DNA from: Thauera sp.
Lineage (GTDB): Bacteria > Pseudomonadota > Gammaproteobacteria > Burkholderiales > Rhodocyclaceae
DNA length: 18,470 nucleotides
Direction of reading: 5' to 3'
Assembly: GCA_023150215.1 (NCBI GenBank)
Contig: JAKLLJ010000028.1
Span: 1 to 18,470 of the forward strand
Shown: positions 6,779 to 15,227 of the stretch, piece by piece
Numbering within the stretch: the first letter of the stretch is position 1
Layout: each line of letters begins with the position of its first letter
The notes under the pieces: generated by a model
Told to the model about the DNA's origin: nothing
The model's database searches: none
The model's input: only the letters and a program-made list of their open reading frames with translations
Translations under genes and position numbers: made by a program

Positions 6779-7903
6779 ATGAGGCCACTCAAGGTCCTGC
6801 AGCTGCTCCCCGCGCTCGATGGCGGGGGGGTCGAGCGTGGCACGCTGGAGGTAGCGCGCGCGCTGGTTGCGGCGGGGCATGAGTCGGTGGTGCTGTCCAG
6901 GGGCGGGCGGCTGGTCGATCAGTTGCAGCGCGAAGGCTCGCGCCACCTCGCGCTCGACCTCGGCCGCAAGTCGCCGGCCACCTTCCTGCATTACCGCGCG
7001 TTGCGCAGGATCTTCACAGAAAATCGCTTCGACATCGTGCACGCACGTTCGCGCCTGCCCGCCTGGGTGACCTGGCTGGCGTGGCGCGGCATGGCGGCCG
7101 ATACCCGCCCCCGCTTCGTCACCACGGTGCACGGCATGCACTCGGTCAGCCGCTACAGCGCCATCATGTGCGCCGGCGAGCGCGTGATCGCGGTCAGCGA
7201 CACCGTGCGCGAATTCATCCGCAGCCACTATCCACCCACGCGCTGGCCACACCTCACCGACGATCGCATCAGCGTGATCGCGCGCGGCATCGACCCCGCG
7301 GAATTCCCCCGCGACCATCGCCCCACCGACGACTGGCTCGCGCGCTTCCAGGCCGATTTCCCGCATATCGGCACGCGCAAGGTGCTCACCCTGCCCGGGC
7401 GGCTGACGCGGCTCAAGGGCCATCACGACTTCATCACCCTGGTCGCCAAGCTGCTCGGCCAAGGCCTGGACGTGGCCGGGCTGATCGTCGGCGGCGAGGA
7501 CCCCAAGCGCCCCGGCTACGCGCAGGAGATCCGCGCGCGCGCGCACGCCGAGGGCCTTGCCGAGCGCATCCTGTTCACCGGCCACCGCAGCGACGTGCGC
7601 GACATCTACGCAATCTCGGACTGCGTGCTGAGCCTGTCCGCCACGCCGGAATCGTTCGGTCGCACCGTACTCGAGCCGCTGGCGATGGGGCGGCCGGTGG
7701 TGGGCTATGCGCATGGCGGAGTAGCGGAGATCCTCGCCGAGCTGTTTCCGCACGGCGCGGTCGCCAAAGGGGACCTCGACGCCGCCGCGACGCGGGTAGC
7801 GGAGGTGCTCGCCGCGCGCACGCCGGTGGTGGAGTTCAACGCCCGCTTCCTGCTCGCGCGCATGCAGGCGCAAACGCTGCAACTCTACGGAACGCTCGCA
7901 TGA
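6779..7903 (+). CDS. Glycosyltransferase family 4
   Basis: 374 residues with a two-domain GT-B fold. The N-terminal domain has VLQLLPALDGGGVERGTLEVA (6-26), the acceptor-side glycine loop. The C-terminal domain has LPGRLTRLKGHHDFI (205-219), LIVGGED (235-241), ILFTGHRSDV (264-273) and the donor-binding ESFGRTVLEPLAMGRPVVGY (291-310), all classic GT4. It would move a sugar from a nucleotide donor to a growing lipid-linked glycan at the inner face of the membrane. The ATG at 6779 follows GGGAG at a good distance. An in-frame ATG at 6686 would add 31 residues of low-complexity, Pro-rich sequence. First gene of the overlapping six-gene set. Confidence 0.92.
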   Translation: MRPLKVLQLLPALDGGGVERGTLEVARALVAAGHESVVLSRGGRLVDQLQREGSRHLALDLGRKSPATFLHYRALRRIFTENRFDIVHARSRLPAWVTWLAWRGMAADTRPRFVTTVHGMHSVSRYSAIMCAGERVIAVSDTVREFIRSHYPPTRWPHLTDDRISVIARGIDPAEFPRDHRPTDDWLARFQADFPHIGTRKVLTLPGRLTRLKGHHDFITLVAKLLGQGLDVAGLIVGGEDPKRPGYAQEIRARAHAEGLAERILFTGHRSDVRDIYAISDCVLSLSATPESFGRTVLEPLAMGRPVVGYAHGGVAEILAELFPHGAVAKGDLDAAATRVAEVLAARTPVVEFNARFLLARMQAQTLQLYGTLA

Positions 7904-8724
7904 CCCTCGGACTCGTCCTCGGCGCGCTTGCCGTCGCGGCATGGTTCTCCAACCGCTACGCCTGGTGGCGTTCGCCAGTGGATTGGCAGCGGCCGCGCGT
8001 GCTCATGTACCACATGGTCAGCCCGCACCGACCGGGCGCCCGCTTCAATGGCCTGCGCGTCACCCCTGAACACTTCGAGGCCCAACTCGCCTGGCTGCAA
8101 CGCGAGGGCTGGCGCTTCTTCACCCTCAGCGAGCTGTGGCAGCAATGGGACACGCTGCCGCCGAAAAGCGTCGCCATCACCTTCGACGACGGCTACGCCG
8201 ACAACCTGCACAATGCCTTGCCGCTGCTCGAGAAATATGACGCCAGGGCGACCATCTACCTGGTCGTCGACCGCCACGAGCGCGACTGGTCCACCGCCAA
8301 GAAGGCACATCACGACAGCGGCGAGCTCGCCCGCGAGCCCAAGCTGAGCGACGACGAACTGCAGCGCCTGGTCGCCAGCGGCCGCATCGAGATCGGCTCG
8401 CACACCCTCAGCCACATCAACCTGCGCACCACCTCCGCTGCCGACAAGCGCCACGAGCTGGCCGAATCGCGCCGCCTGCTGCAGGCGCAGAGCGGGCAGC
8501 CGGTGGCGAGCTTTGCCTACCCGTTCGGGATCTACGCTGACGAGGACGTGGCGCTGACGCGTGCCGCCGGCTACACCACCGCGGTCACCACCATCGACGG
8601 CATCGACACCCGCACGCCGCGCCCCGATCCGCTGCAATTGAAGCGCATCAAGGTCAGCGGCAAGGACAACATGCTGGCTTTCGCGATGCGCATGCGCGGC
8701 GGCAAGCGGGGGTGGCGCAAATGA
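7900..8724 (+). CDS. Polysaccharide deacetylase (NodB/CE4), membrane-anchored
   Basis: 274 residues. An N-terminal hydrophobic segment (about 2-16), not an obvious cleaved signal, probably anchors it in the inner membrane. RPRVLMYHMV (31-40) is the usual opening of the fold. Motif 1 is AITFDDGYADN (92-102) with the catalytic base and metal Asp. Motif 2 is EIGSHTLSHINL (164-175) with the metal His residues 168 and 172. FAYPFGIY (205-212) is motif 3. The active site looks complete. The enzyme would remove N-acetyl or O-acetyl groups from a sugar of the polymer made here. ATGA overlaps join it to the genes on both sides. Confidence 0.92.
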   Translation: MTLGLVLGALAVAAWFSNRYAWWRSPVDWQRPRVLMYHMVSPHRPGARFNGLRVTPEHFEAQLAWLQREGWRFFTLSELWQQWDTLPPKSVAITFDDGYADNLHNALPLLEKYDARATIYLVVDRHERDWSTAKKAHHDSGELAREPKLSDDELQRLVASGRIEIGSHTLSHINLRTTSAADKRHELAESRRLLQAQSGQPVASFAYPFGIYADEDVALTRAAGYTTAVTTIDGIDTRTPRPDPLQLKRIKVSGKDNMLAFAMRMRGGKRGWRK

Positions 8725-9785
8725 ACCGGGGACGCGCGGAAACGGCATCGACGCGCCCGGCCCCAACGGCGGCGGACACGCGGGAAGAACTGCGCGCGCC
8801 GCTGACCGTGTGGCTGCTCAGCGATGGCGCGCCCGGCCACCTGAGCCAGAGCCGCGGCATCATCGACGCGCTCGCCACCCGGCGGGCGGTCGACGTGAGC
8901 ACCCTCGAGCTGAGCGTCCGCAGCACGTTCTGGAGGCGCCTCGGCCGCCTGCTGCTGCCGCAGCTCCGCGACCCGCAGACCTGGCTGCGGCGCATCTACG
9001 GCATCGCCCCGCCGTCGGGCCGGCCGCAGCTGATCGTATCGTCCGGCGCCAACACCCTGCTCGCCAACGCCTTGCTCGCGCGCCAGCACCGCAGCGCCAA
9101 TGTGTACAGCGGCACGCTCAAGGGCTACGACCCTGCCGCCTTCGCCTGCGTGTTCAGCGTGGTGGCGCTGGGCGTTCCCTGCAACCACGTGCTGCCACTG
9201 CCGCCGGTGCCCGGCGAACTCGCCCGCCCGCTGCCGGTGCCGGGCAACGGCGCAGCGCTGATCGCGGTGCTGGTCGGCGGCGACGGCGCGGGCTATGTGT
9301 TCTCGGACGCCGACTGGCGCGCCTTCGCCGACGGCCTCGGCACGCTCGCCCGCCGCCGCGGCGCACGCCTGCTGCTCACCACCTCGCGCCGCACCGGCGC
9401 CGGCGCCGAGGCGGTATTGCGCGCGCGCCTCCCCGCCGAACTGCTCGCCGACGCGGGGTGGTGGTCGCAGGCGCCGCGCCGGGTGATGCGGGATTTTCTC
9501 GCCGCCGCGCAAGCCATCGTGGTCACCGAGGACAGCCTCAGCATGGTCGCCGAAAGCATCTACGCCGGCCGCCCGGTGATCGCCGTCGCACCCGCCGTCG
9601 CCCGCCCCAATGCCAACGACGGCGCCGCGCTGCAGGGCTACGTCGAGCGCGGCCTGCTCGTGCGCAGCCCGATCACCGGCCTCGCCGATGCCGCCCTCGC
9701 AGCGCGCGACGCCCCCGTCCCCGACGTGCAGGCCGAGATCGCCGACGTCGTGCTGGGCCTGCTCGAGGACGCCGCACAGCGATGA
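8721..9785 (+). CDS. Second ELM1-family protein (DUF1022)
   Basis: 354 residues, a paralogue of the protein at 5418-6323. Matching motifs are VWLLSDGAPGHLSQSRG (30-46), LIVSSGANTLLANALLA (104-120), AVLVGGDGAGY (182-192), LLTTSRRTGAGAE (218-230) and VVTEDSLSMVAESIYAGRPV (267-286). The extra length is at the N-terminus, about 25 hydrophilic residues that may be unstructured, and in the region around 55-100. The ATG at 8721 overlaps the deacetylase stop. A GTG at 8712 would add three residues. Embedded between the deacetylase and a glycosyltransferase, it is most likely a glycosyltransferase of the same pathway. Confidence 0.87.
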   Translation: MNRGRAETASTRPAPTAADTREELRAPLTVWLLSDGAPGHLSQSRGIIDALATRRAVDVSTLELSVRSTFWRRLGRLLLPQLRDPQTWLRRIYGIAPPSGRPQLIVSSGANTLLANALLARQHRSANVYSGTLKGYDPAAFACVFSVVALGVPCNHVLPLPPVPGELARPLPVPGNGAALIAVLVGGDGAGYVFSDADWRAFADGLGTLARRRGARLLLTTSRRTGAGAEAVLRARLPAELLADAGWWSQAPRRVMRDFLAAAQAIVVTEDSLSMVAESIYAGRPVIAVAPAVARPNANDGAALQGYVERGLLVRSPITGLADAALAARDAPVPDVQAEIADVVLGLLEDAAQR

Positions 9786-10879
9786 AAAAGGTGCTGATCT
9801 GGGGCCGCCACGGCAACTACGGGCCCGACTATCCGCGCAACCGTGTCATCGAAGCGGTGCTGCGCAGCCTCGGCTGCGAGCTCAGCCGCTTCCTGCCCAG
9901 GCTCTCGGCCACCGCCGACCTCGAGTACATGCTGCGCCGCGGCGCGCGTCCCGACCTGGTGTGGGTGCCGTGCTTTCGCCAGCGCGACCTCGCCGCGGCG
10001 GCGCGCTACGCCCGCCGCCAGCGCATCCCGCTGGTGTTCGACCCCTTGATCAGCGCCTACGACAAGCAGGTCAACGAAAAGCACAAGTTCGCCGCCGACA
10101 GCGCCCGGGCACGCAAGCTGCTGGCCTGGGAGTCGCGCCTGTTCCAGCTGCCCGACTGGCTGATCGCCGACACCGCAGGCCACGCCGACTACTTCCATGC
10201 CACCCACGGCGTGGCGCGCGCGCGCATCCGGGTGGTGCCGGTGGGTGCGGAAGAAGCCCTGTTCACGCCGCAACCGTGGCCGCCCAAGCCTGCCGATGGC
10301 GCGCTCGAGCTCGCCTTCTTCGGCACCTTCATCGGCCTGCAGGGGGTGGACGTGCTGGCACAGGCCATCCTGCACTACGACGGCCCGCCCACCCACTGGC
10401 GGCTGATCGGCGAGGGGCCGCTGAAGGCCGAGTGCGAGCGCGTGCTGGCGCCGCTCGTCGGCACCAACGGCCCGAGCCGGGTGAGCTTCGAAGGCTGGGG
10501 CCCGCTGCCCGAGCTGCCCGGCCGGCTCGCCAGCGTCGACGCCATCCTCGGCATCTTCGGCCGCAGCGACAAGGCGCTGCGGGTGATTCCCAACAAGGTG
10601 TACCAGGGCCTGGCGATCGGGCGCGCGGTGATCACCGCGGCGACGCCGGCCTTCGTGCCGGAACTTCGCGCGGACGAGGCCCACGGGCTGCTGTGGGCGA
10701 AGCCGGGGGATGCGCGCAGCCTCTGCGCCGCGGTGACCCGGCTGCATCAGCGCCGCGCCGCGCTGCAAGCGCTTGGCGAGGCGGCACGCCGCACCTATGA
10801 ACGGCACTATTCCAACGACGTCATCCGTGCGGTCCTGGCCGCGCTGATCGCGGCCGACGGGCACAACAACACAGCATGA
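9782..10879 (+). CDS. Glycosyltransferase, GT4-like
   Basis: 365 residues with GT-B character. The N-terminal half starts KKVLIWGRHGNYGPDYPRN (2-20). The C-terminal half has VVPVGAEEALF (151-161), LAFFGTFIGLQGVDVL (177-192), WRLIGEGPLKAECE (206-219), VSFEGWGPLPELPG (234-247) and KVYQGLAIGRAVITA (272-286). The last replaces the usual EXXXXXE donor-binding stretch with a form common in GT4 enzymes of surface-glycan loci. No membrane span is seen. Four-base overlaps link it to both neighbours. Donor and acceptor sugars cannot be read from the sequence. Confidence 0.87.
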   Translation: MKKVLIWGRHGNYGPDYPRNRVIEAVLRSLGCELSRFLPRLSATADLEYMLRRGARPDLVWVPCFRQRDLAAAARYARRQRIPLVFDPLISAYDKQVNEKHKFAADSARARKLLAWESRLFQLPDWLIADTAGHADYFHATHGVARARIRVVPVGAEEALFTPQPWPPKPADGALELAFFGTFIGLQGVDVLAQAILHYDGPPTHWRLIGEGPLKAECERVLAPLVGTNGPSRVSFEGWGPLPELPGRLASVDAILGIFGRSDKALRVIPNKVYQGLAIGRAVITAATPAFVPELRADEAHGLLWAKPGDARSLCAAVTRLHQRRAALQALGEAARRTYERHYSNDVIRAVLAALIAADGHNNTA

Positions 10880-11682
10880 AGCCACTGATCTCGGTCGTCA
10901 TCGCCAACTACAACTACGGTCATTTCCTGGCGGAGACGATCGCCTCCGCCCTTGCCCAGACCTATTCGCCCGTCGAGATCATCTTCATCGACGACGGCTC
11001 CACCGACGACAGCCTGGCGATCGCCCGGCGCTACCCGATCACCGTGCTGGCACAACACAACCAGGGGGTCTCGGCGGCGCGCAACAACGGCGCCCAGTAT
11101 GCCCGTGGCGAGTACGTGCTGTTTCTCGACTCGGACGACCTGCTCTACCCCGATTCGCTCGCGGTGCTGCAGCAAAGGCTCGAGGCCGCAGGGCCGTCGG
11201 CGGGCTTCGCCTACGGCCAGCTGCAGTATTTCGGCGAGAAGGACACCGTCTTCGCCTCGCACCCCTTCGACCCGCGGGCGCTGAGCCGCGAGAACTACAT
11301 CCAGACCAGCGCACTGATCAGGCTGCATGCGTTTCGCAGCGTCGGCGGCTTCGACCGCGGCTTCGACCTGCGCGAAGACTGGGAGCTGTTCATTCGCCTC
11401 TGGCATGGGGGCTGGAGCGGTGCCTTCCTGCCCCGGCCGGTGATCAAGTACCGCAAGCACCGCCCCAAGGCGGTCGTGCGCGCGCAAGGCAAGCTGCGCA
11501 AGCAGCTCTCGGATGCAAAGCTCATCACCCTGTATCCGCGTTTTTTCTGGCGCAAGCTTGCCGCCCATCCCCTGCGCTACGTCATCCACCGAACTCGCTG
11601 GAAGGTTCGCAGGCTGGTTGGCCAGCATGGCCCGACCGGGCCCGCCACCCTGGTCCAGTCCCCACACCCACGCCATCCCTGA
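10876..11682 (+). CDS. Glycosyltransferase family 2
   Basis: 268 residues with a GT-A fold. ISVVIANYNYGHFLAETIASAL (5-26) opens the nucleotide-binding domain. FIDDGSTDDS (37-46) binds the UDP or other nucleotide, QGVSAARNNG (63-72) is the conserved helix, FLDSDDLLYP (83-92) is the DXD metal motif, and a later REDWELFIRLWHGG supplies the catalytic-base ED pair. The C-terminal 60 residues are basic and may lie along the membrane. It overlaps the previous gene by ATGA and ends directly before the O-antigen ligase start. Confidence 0.94.
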   Translation: MKPLISVVIANYNYGHFLAETIASALAQTYSPVEIIFIDDGSTDDSLAIARRYPITVLAQHNQGVSAARNNGAQYARGEYVLFLDSDDLLYPDSLAVLQQRLEAAGPSAGFAYGQLQYFGEKDTVFASHPFDPRALSRENYIQTSALIRLHAFRSVGGFDRGFDLREDWELFIRLWHGGWSGAFLPRPVIKYRKHRPKAVVRAQGKLRKQLSDAKLITLYPRFFWRKLAAHPLRYVIHRTRWKVRRLVGQHGPTGPATLVQSPHPRHP

Positions 11683-12915
11683 ATGTTCACCCTTCACTTC
11701 CCCGCCGAGCGCGGCGCCAGCGCCGTCGAGCGTGCGCTTTACGCGCTCAATTCCGCCCTCGTGTTCTGGTTCTTCGCGTTCCTCATCACCGGGCCGAAGC
11801 AAACCCTCGCCACCACCGCGCTGCTGCTCCTCGGCCTGCTCAGCCTGCCGGTCACGCTCCGAATGGCGCCCAGGATCTGGGCACAAAGCGCGCCCTGGCT
11901 GCTCGGCCTCGGCGCCTACTGTGCCTTCCAGATCGTCTACCGGCTGATCGACGGCGGTCTCGATGCTCGTCTCGACCCGCCGGCGCGCTACCTCGGCGCG
12001 ATACCGATCCTGTTCCATCTGTCGCGCTTCGGCTTCGGCATGGGCGCGCTGTGGGCCGGCCTGGCGGCCGGCTGTGTGCTCAGCGGCGCGGTCGGCGCCT
12101 ACGAAGTCCTCATCGAGGGCTTGCCCAGGGCGGGGGCCGGGCATCACCCGATCGCCTACGGAAGCCTGCTCGCACTCCTGACGGTGAGCACGCTCCATGG
12201 GGCAAGCCTCGCCAGGACGACGCCGTGGCGCATCATCCTGGGCGTCAGCGCCCTCGCCGGCCTGGCCGGCGTGCTGCTTTCGGGCACGCGGGGGCTCTAT
12301 CTCCCGCTGCTCGGGTGTATCGCCTTCATCGGCTACCGGCAGCTGAAAACCTGTGCGGTGCCGACGCGCAAGATCGCCCTCGCCGCCGCCGCGAGCCTCA
12401 CACTGGCCATGGTCGCCGCCTCCCAGGTGCCGGCGGTGCAGAACCGCTTCGAGGAGAGCAAGGCCGACTACGCCCAGATCAGCCGCGGCAATCTCGACAA
12501 CTCGTTCGGCCACCGCCTGCAGATGTGGCACGCCGGGCTGTTCATCATTTCGCAAGAGCCGCTGCTGGGCATCGGCCCCGACGTGCACAAGCGCCAGGCG
12601 TTCGCACGCGCGTTCATGGAGGAGAACCGCTACGGCTCATTCGTGCTCAGCCAGTACGACCACCTGCACAACCTCTACATCAACGAGCTGGCCAGCTTCG
12701 GCCTTGTCGGGCTGGTGGCGCTGGGCGGCCTGCTGTTCGGGGCGCTCGTGCGCACGAGCGCGCCAACGCGCGATCTGATCGTGCTCGCGCTCATCATCAT
12801 CCTGCTCGAGGGACTGACCGAAACCGTCCTCAGCCATCATCGCCTGGCGCTGGCGTTCGTGATGCTTGCGACCCTTGCGCGCGCGCAGCAGGTCGCGACC
12901 GCATCGCAGCGCTAG
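11683..12915 (+). CDS. O-antigen ligase / polymerase-like membrane protein (WaaL/Wzy superfamily)
   Basis: 410 residues with about ten or more hydrophobic segments. Hallmarks are LLSGTRGLYLPLLG (198-211), FGHRLQMWHAGLFIISQEP (275-293) followed by LLGIGPD, and the periplasmic DHLHNLYINELASFG (326-340), after which come further membrane spans. This pattern is shared by O-antigen ligases and some Wzy polymerases. The product would attach or polymerise O-chains on the periplasmic side. The start codon follows the GT2 stop with no gap. Ligase versus polymerase cannot be settled here. The stop lies seven bases from the end of the convergent GT25 gene, leaving no room for a terminator between them. 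Confidence 0.9.
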   Translation: MFTLHFPAERGASAVERALYALNSALVFWFFAFLITGPKQTLATTALLLLGLLSLPVTLRMAPRIWAQSAPWLLGLGAYCAFQIVYRLIDGGLDARLDPPARYLGAIPILFHLSRFGFGMGALWAGLAAGCVLSGAVGAYEVLIEGLPRAGAGHHPIAYGSLLALLTVSTLHGASLARTTPWRIILGVSALAGLAGVLLSGTRGLYLPLLGCIAFIGYRQLKTCAVPTRKIALAAAASLTLAMVAASQVPAVQNRFEESKADYAQISRGNLDNSFGHRLQMWHAGLFIISQEPLLGIGPDVHKRQAFARAFMEENRYGSFVLSQYDHLHNLYINELASFGLVGLVALGGLLFGALVRTSAPTRDLIVLALIIILLEGLTETVLSHHRLALAFVMLATLARAQQVATASQR

Positions 12916-12922
12916 CACCGGG

Positions 12923-13723
12923 TCAGTCGCGCGCACCAGGCCAGCCCGGCGGCATCCTTTGCTGCCCCAGCCCCCAGACCGGCTTGTAATAAAGCGCATC
13001 CATGCCTTGCCGGCACCACTTCTCGAGGCGCGTCCGCAGGCTGCGCGAGCGATTGCCGGCGTTCTCGACCCGCCTGCGGTCGAGCTCGAGTTGCGAGGGC
13101 GCGCTGTCCAGGTAGCCGATGCAGAACGGATCCAGCCCGCCCAGCTCGACGCCGCCCAGCTTGCGGTAGGCGACCCAGTCGTCCGCCGACAGCCACGCCG
13201 GCGAATTGATCCTGCGCATCACCGCCGCCGCCGCGCGATTGAGCACATAGCCGTAGCCTTCCCACGCCCGTCGCACGCCGACGAGCCGATAGCGCTCATC
13301 GACCGGCCTTGCCCCGCGCAGCAGGTAGGAGCGGATCGGCGTCATCAGCAACAGACGCGGCTCGGGCCTGAGCAGCCACTGCCGGATCGGCGCGCGCTCG
13401 AGCAGCGCGATCGCCTCCGGCAACAGCACCGCATCGTCCTCGAGGATCAGTGCAAACGCTTGCGGGCCGGCCAGCAGCATGTCGTACGCACGCACATGGC
13501 TGAGCGCACAGCCCAGCTCGCCGGGCGTCAACACCCGGCCGTAGCGATCGAGCGTGCGCGCATCGTCCGCCCGCAGCGCGCGCTCGTCCGCCGCAAGCCG
13601 ATCGCCGCGCACCGCGTCGACCATTTGCATCGAGGTGACGCCCAGCTGCGCCAGGTGGTCGCAGATACGCTGGCGGCGCTCCCGGGCCTCGGCCAGGTTG
13701 ATGACCAGAATGTCGTAGTCCAA
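12923..13723 (-). CDS. Glycosyltransferase family 25 (LPS biosynthesis)
   Basis: 266 residues. GT25 enzymes add galactose or related sugars to LPS or lipooligosaccharide. Motifs are ILVINLAEARERRQRI (5-20), VDAVRG (35-40), LTPGELGCALSHVRAYDMLL (65-84) and ALILEDDAVLLPE (91-103) holding the EDD metal motif. The start is taken as TTG at 13723 because AGGAGG sits six bases upstream and the family motif begins at once. An in-frame ATG at 13810 would add 29 residues without family features. It converges with the six-gene glycan operon and shares its probable pathway, but has its own promoter region, shared divergently with the protease gene. Confidence 0.9.
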   Translation of the reverse strand: MDYDILVINLAEARERRQRICDHLAQLGVTSMQMVDAVRGDRLAADERALRADDARTLDRYGRVLTPGELGCALSHVRAYDMLLAGPQAFALILEDDAVLLPEAIALLERAPIRQWLLRPEPRLLLMTPIRSYLLRGARPVDERYRLVGVRRAWEGYGYVLNRAAAAVMRRINSPAWLSADDWVAYRKLGGVELGGLDPFCIGYLDSAPSQLELDRRRVENAGNRSRSLRTRLEKWCRQGMDALYYKPVWGLGQQRMPPGWPGARD

Positions 13724-13843
13724 AACTGCCCTCCTCTTGCCGTCGCGGGTCCGTCGCACACACCCCGCATGATCGCGGAAATCTTGCGCGCGCGTATGGA
13801 TCCGAACCATCCGGGGCGCAGCGGGTCAATCGCCCGGTCATCA

Positions 13844-13872
13844 TCGACACCGTAAGATTCGCCCAAGATAAT
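13844..13872 (+). promoter_or_regulatory. Sigma-70-type promoter for the protease gene
   Basis: TCGACA (13844-13849) and GATAAT (13867-13872) match TTGACA and TATAAT at five of six bases each, with an ideal 17-base spacer. Transcription would start near 13879, giving a leader of about 24 bases before the ATG at 13903. Confidence 0.68.
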
Positions 13873-13902
13873 CGCACCCTGTTCACGCGCAAAGCCACCG
13901 CC

Positions 13903-15105
13903 ATGGTCACCACCACCACCCACTACAGCGACGCACGCTACCGCAGCAACGCCGGCGAAGGCTTCGACGGCGTCGTGCGGGTCTACTACGGCGGCTACTA
14001 CGGCAGCGGCACGCTGCTCTTCGACGGCCGCGCCATCCTCACCTCCGCGCACCTATTCGCCGGTCGCAGCGGCACCGCCAGCGTGAGCTTCGAGACCGTC
14101 GCTGGCACGCAGACGCTGACCGCACAAGGCCACACCCTCCACCCCGCTTACGACGGCGACGGCAACAACGACCTGGCGCTCGTCTGGTTGTCGGGGGCGG
14201 CGCCGATCGGCGCCGATCGCTACGGCATCTACCGCGACGAGGACGAGGTCGGCCAGCGCATGACCCTGGTCGGATACGGTCGCAACGGCACCGGAAACAC
14301 GGGCGCCACCAGCAGCGAAGGTTCGCCCCTGCTCCGCCTGCAGGCCGCCAACCGCTTCGACGCCGAAGCCTCCACCCTGGTCAGCCGGCTGGGCTCGACC
14401 ATCGACTGGACGCCCCTCGCCGGCACGCAGCTGCTCGCCGACTTCGACAACGGCCTCACCAGAAACGACGCCCACGGCCAGCTCCTCGGCCGCCACGACC
14501 TCGGCCTCGGTCTCGACGAGGGCCTGATCGCGGGCGGCGACAGCGGCGGGCCGGCCTTCATCGGCGATCGGGTCGCCGGCGTCGCCAGCTACACCGCCAG
14601 CCTCAGCTACGGCAGCGCCGACCCGGACATCGACGGCTTCAACAACAGCAGCTTCGGCGAACTCGCCGCCTGGCAGCGCGTGAGCGCCTACCAGCAGTGG
14701 ATAGATCAGAGCCTGCGCGCGCGCTACGCCGACGCACCGAACCGCCCCGCGGACGTCGTCACGGCAGTCGCCGAAGGCCACACCGACACCCGGCTGGCGT
14801 ATTTCCTGCTGCAGTTCACGGGCGTACGCAGCACGCCCGAGCAGATCCTCAGCGTCGACTACGCAACGCGCGACGGCTCGGCGCAGGCCGGCAGCGACTA
14901 CCTCGCCACCCACGGCACGCTCATGCTGTATCCGGGAGAAGATCAGGCCGTGATTGCGGTGGAAATTCTCGGCGACCGCCAGGCGGAGCCAAACGAGACC
15001 TTCTACCTCGACGTTTTCGATCCGGTGGGAGGGAGCTTCGGCGCCGGCGTGGCCAAGCTCACCGCGGTGCGCACCATCATCGACGACGACGGCTGGCTGG
15101 CCTGA
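13903..15105 (+). CDS. Trypsin-like serine protease with C-terminal Calx-beta domain
   Basis: 400 residues. The catalytic triad is visible: His50 in AILTSAHLF, Asp90 in GNNDLALVWL, and Ser214 in AGGDSGGPAF. The C-terminal part (about 283-397) looks like one Calx-beta repeat, with VDYATRDGSAQAGSDYLATH (318-337), LMLYPGEDQAVIAVEI (340-355), EPNETFYLDVFDPVGG (362-377) and TIIDDDG (391-397) as calcium-binding strands. There is no N-terminal signal peptide; the protein begins with a polar stretch and goes straight into the protease fold. Calx-beta proteins lacking a signal are often exported by type I secretion, but no RTX nonapeptides or transporter genes are seen here. The substrate is unknown. 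Confidence 0.9.
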   Translation: MVTTTTHYSDARYRSNAGEGFDGVVRVYYGGYYGSGTLLFDGRAILTSAHLFAGRSGTASVSFETVAGTQTLTAQGHTLHPAYDGDGNNDLALVWLSGAAPIGADRYGIYRDEDEVGQRMTLVGYGRNGTGNTGATSSEGSPLLRLQAANRFDAEASTLVSRLGSTIDWTPLAGTQLLADFDNGLTRNDAHGQLLGRHDLGLGLDEGLIAGGDSGGPAFIGDRVAGVASYTASLSYGSADPDIDGFNNSSFGELAAWQRVSAYQQWIDQSLRARYADAPNRPADVVTAVAEGHTDTRLAYFLLQFTGVRSTPEQILSVDYATRDGSAQAGSDYLATHGTLMLYPGEDQAVIAVEILGDRQAEPNETFYLDVFDPVGGSFGAGVAKLTAVRTIIDDDGWLA

Positions 15106-15106
15106 A

Positions 15107-15130
15107 CCGGCATCGCGAGCGCGACGCCGG
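15107..15130. terminator. Possible bidirectional terminator hairpin between protease and tRNA operon
   Basis: CCGGC-A-TCGCG pairs with CGCGA-C-GCCGG around a two-base centre, an 11-position stem with one mismatch. It lies directly after the protease stop and ten bases beyond the tRNA-Thr 3' end. Neither side has a clear run of T, so it could act only weakly or with Rho. Confidence 0.4.
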
Positions 15131-15139
15131 CAGGAGGGG

Positions 15140-15214
<75 letters not shown>

Positions 15215-15227
15215 ACGACGAAAAAAC

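Noticed and set aside
10807..12588. A 593-codon open frame on the minus strand
   Set aside because: It is antisense to the GT2 and O-antigen ligase genes. Its product is rich in Ala, Gln, Glu and His in no family pattern.
12913..12925. A terminator between the ligase and GT25 genes
   Set aside because: Only seven bases lie between the two stop codons and no hairpin is centred there.
12866..13855. A 329-codon open frame on the plus strand
   Set aside because: It is the shadow of the GT25 gene, whose EDD and other motifs and AGGAGG site favour the minus strand.
14053..14913. A 286-codon open frame on the minus strand
   Set aside because: It is antisense to the protease, whose complete catalytic triad shows the coding strand.
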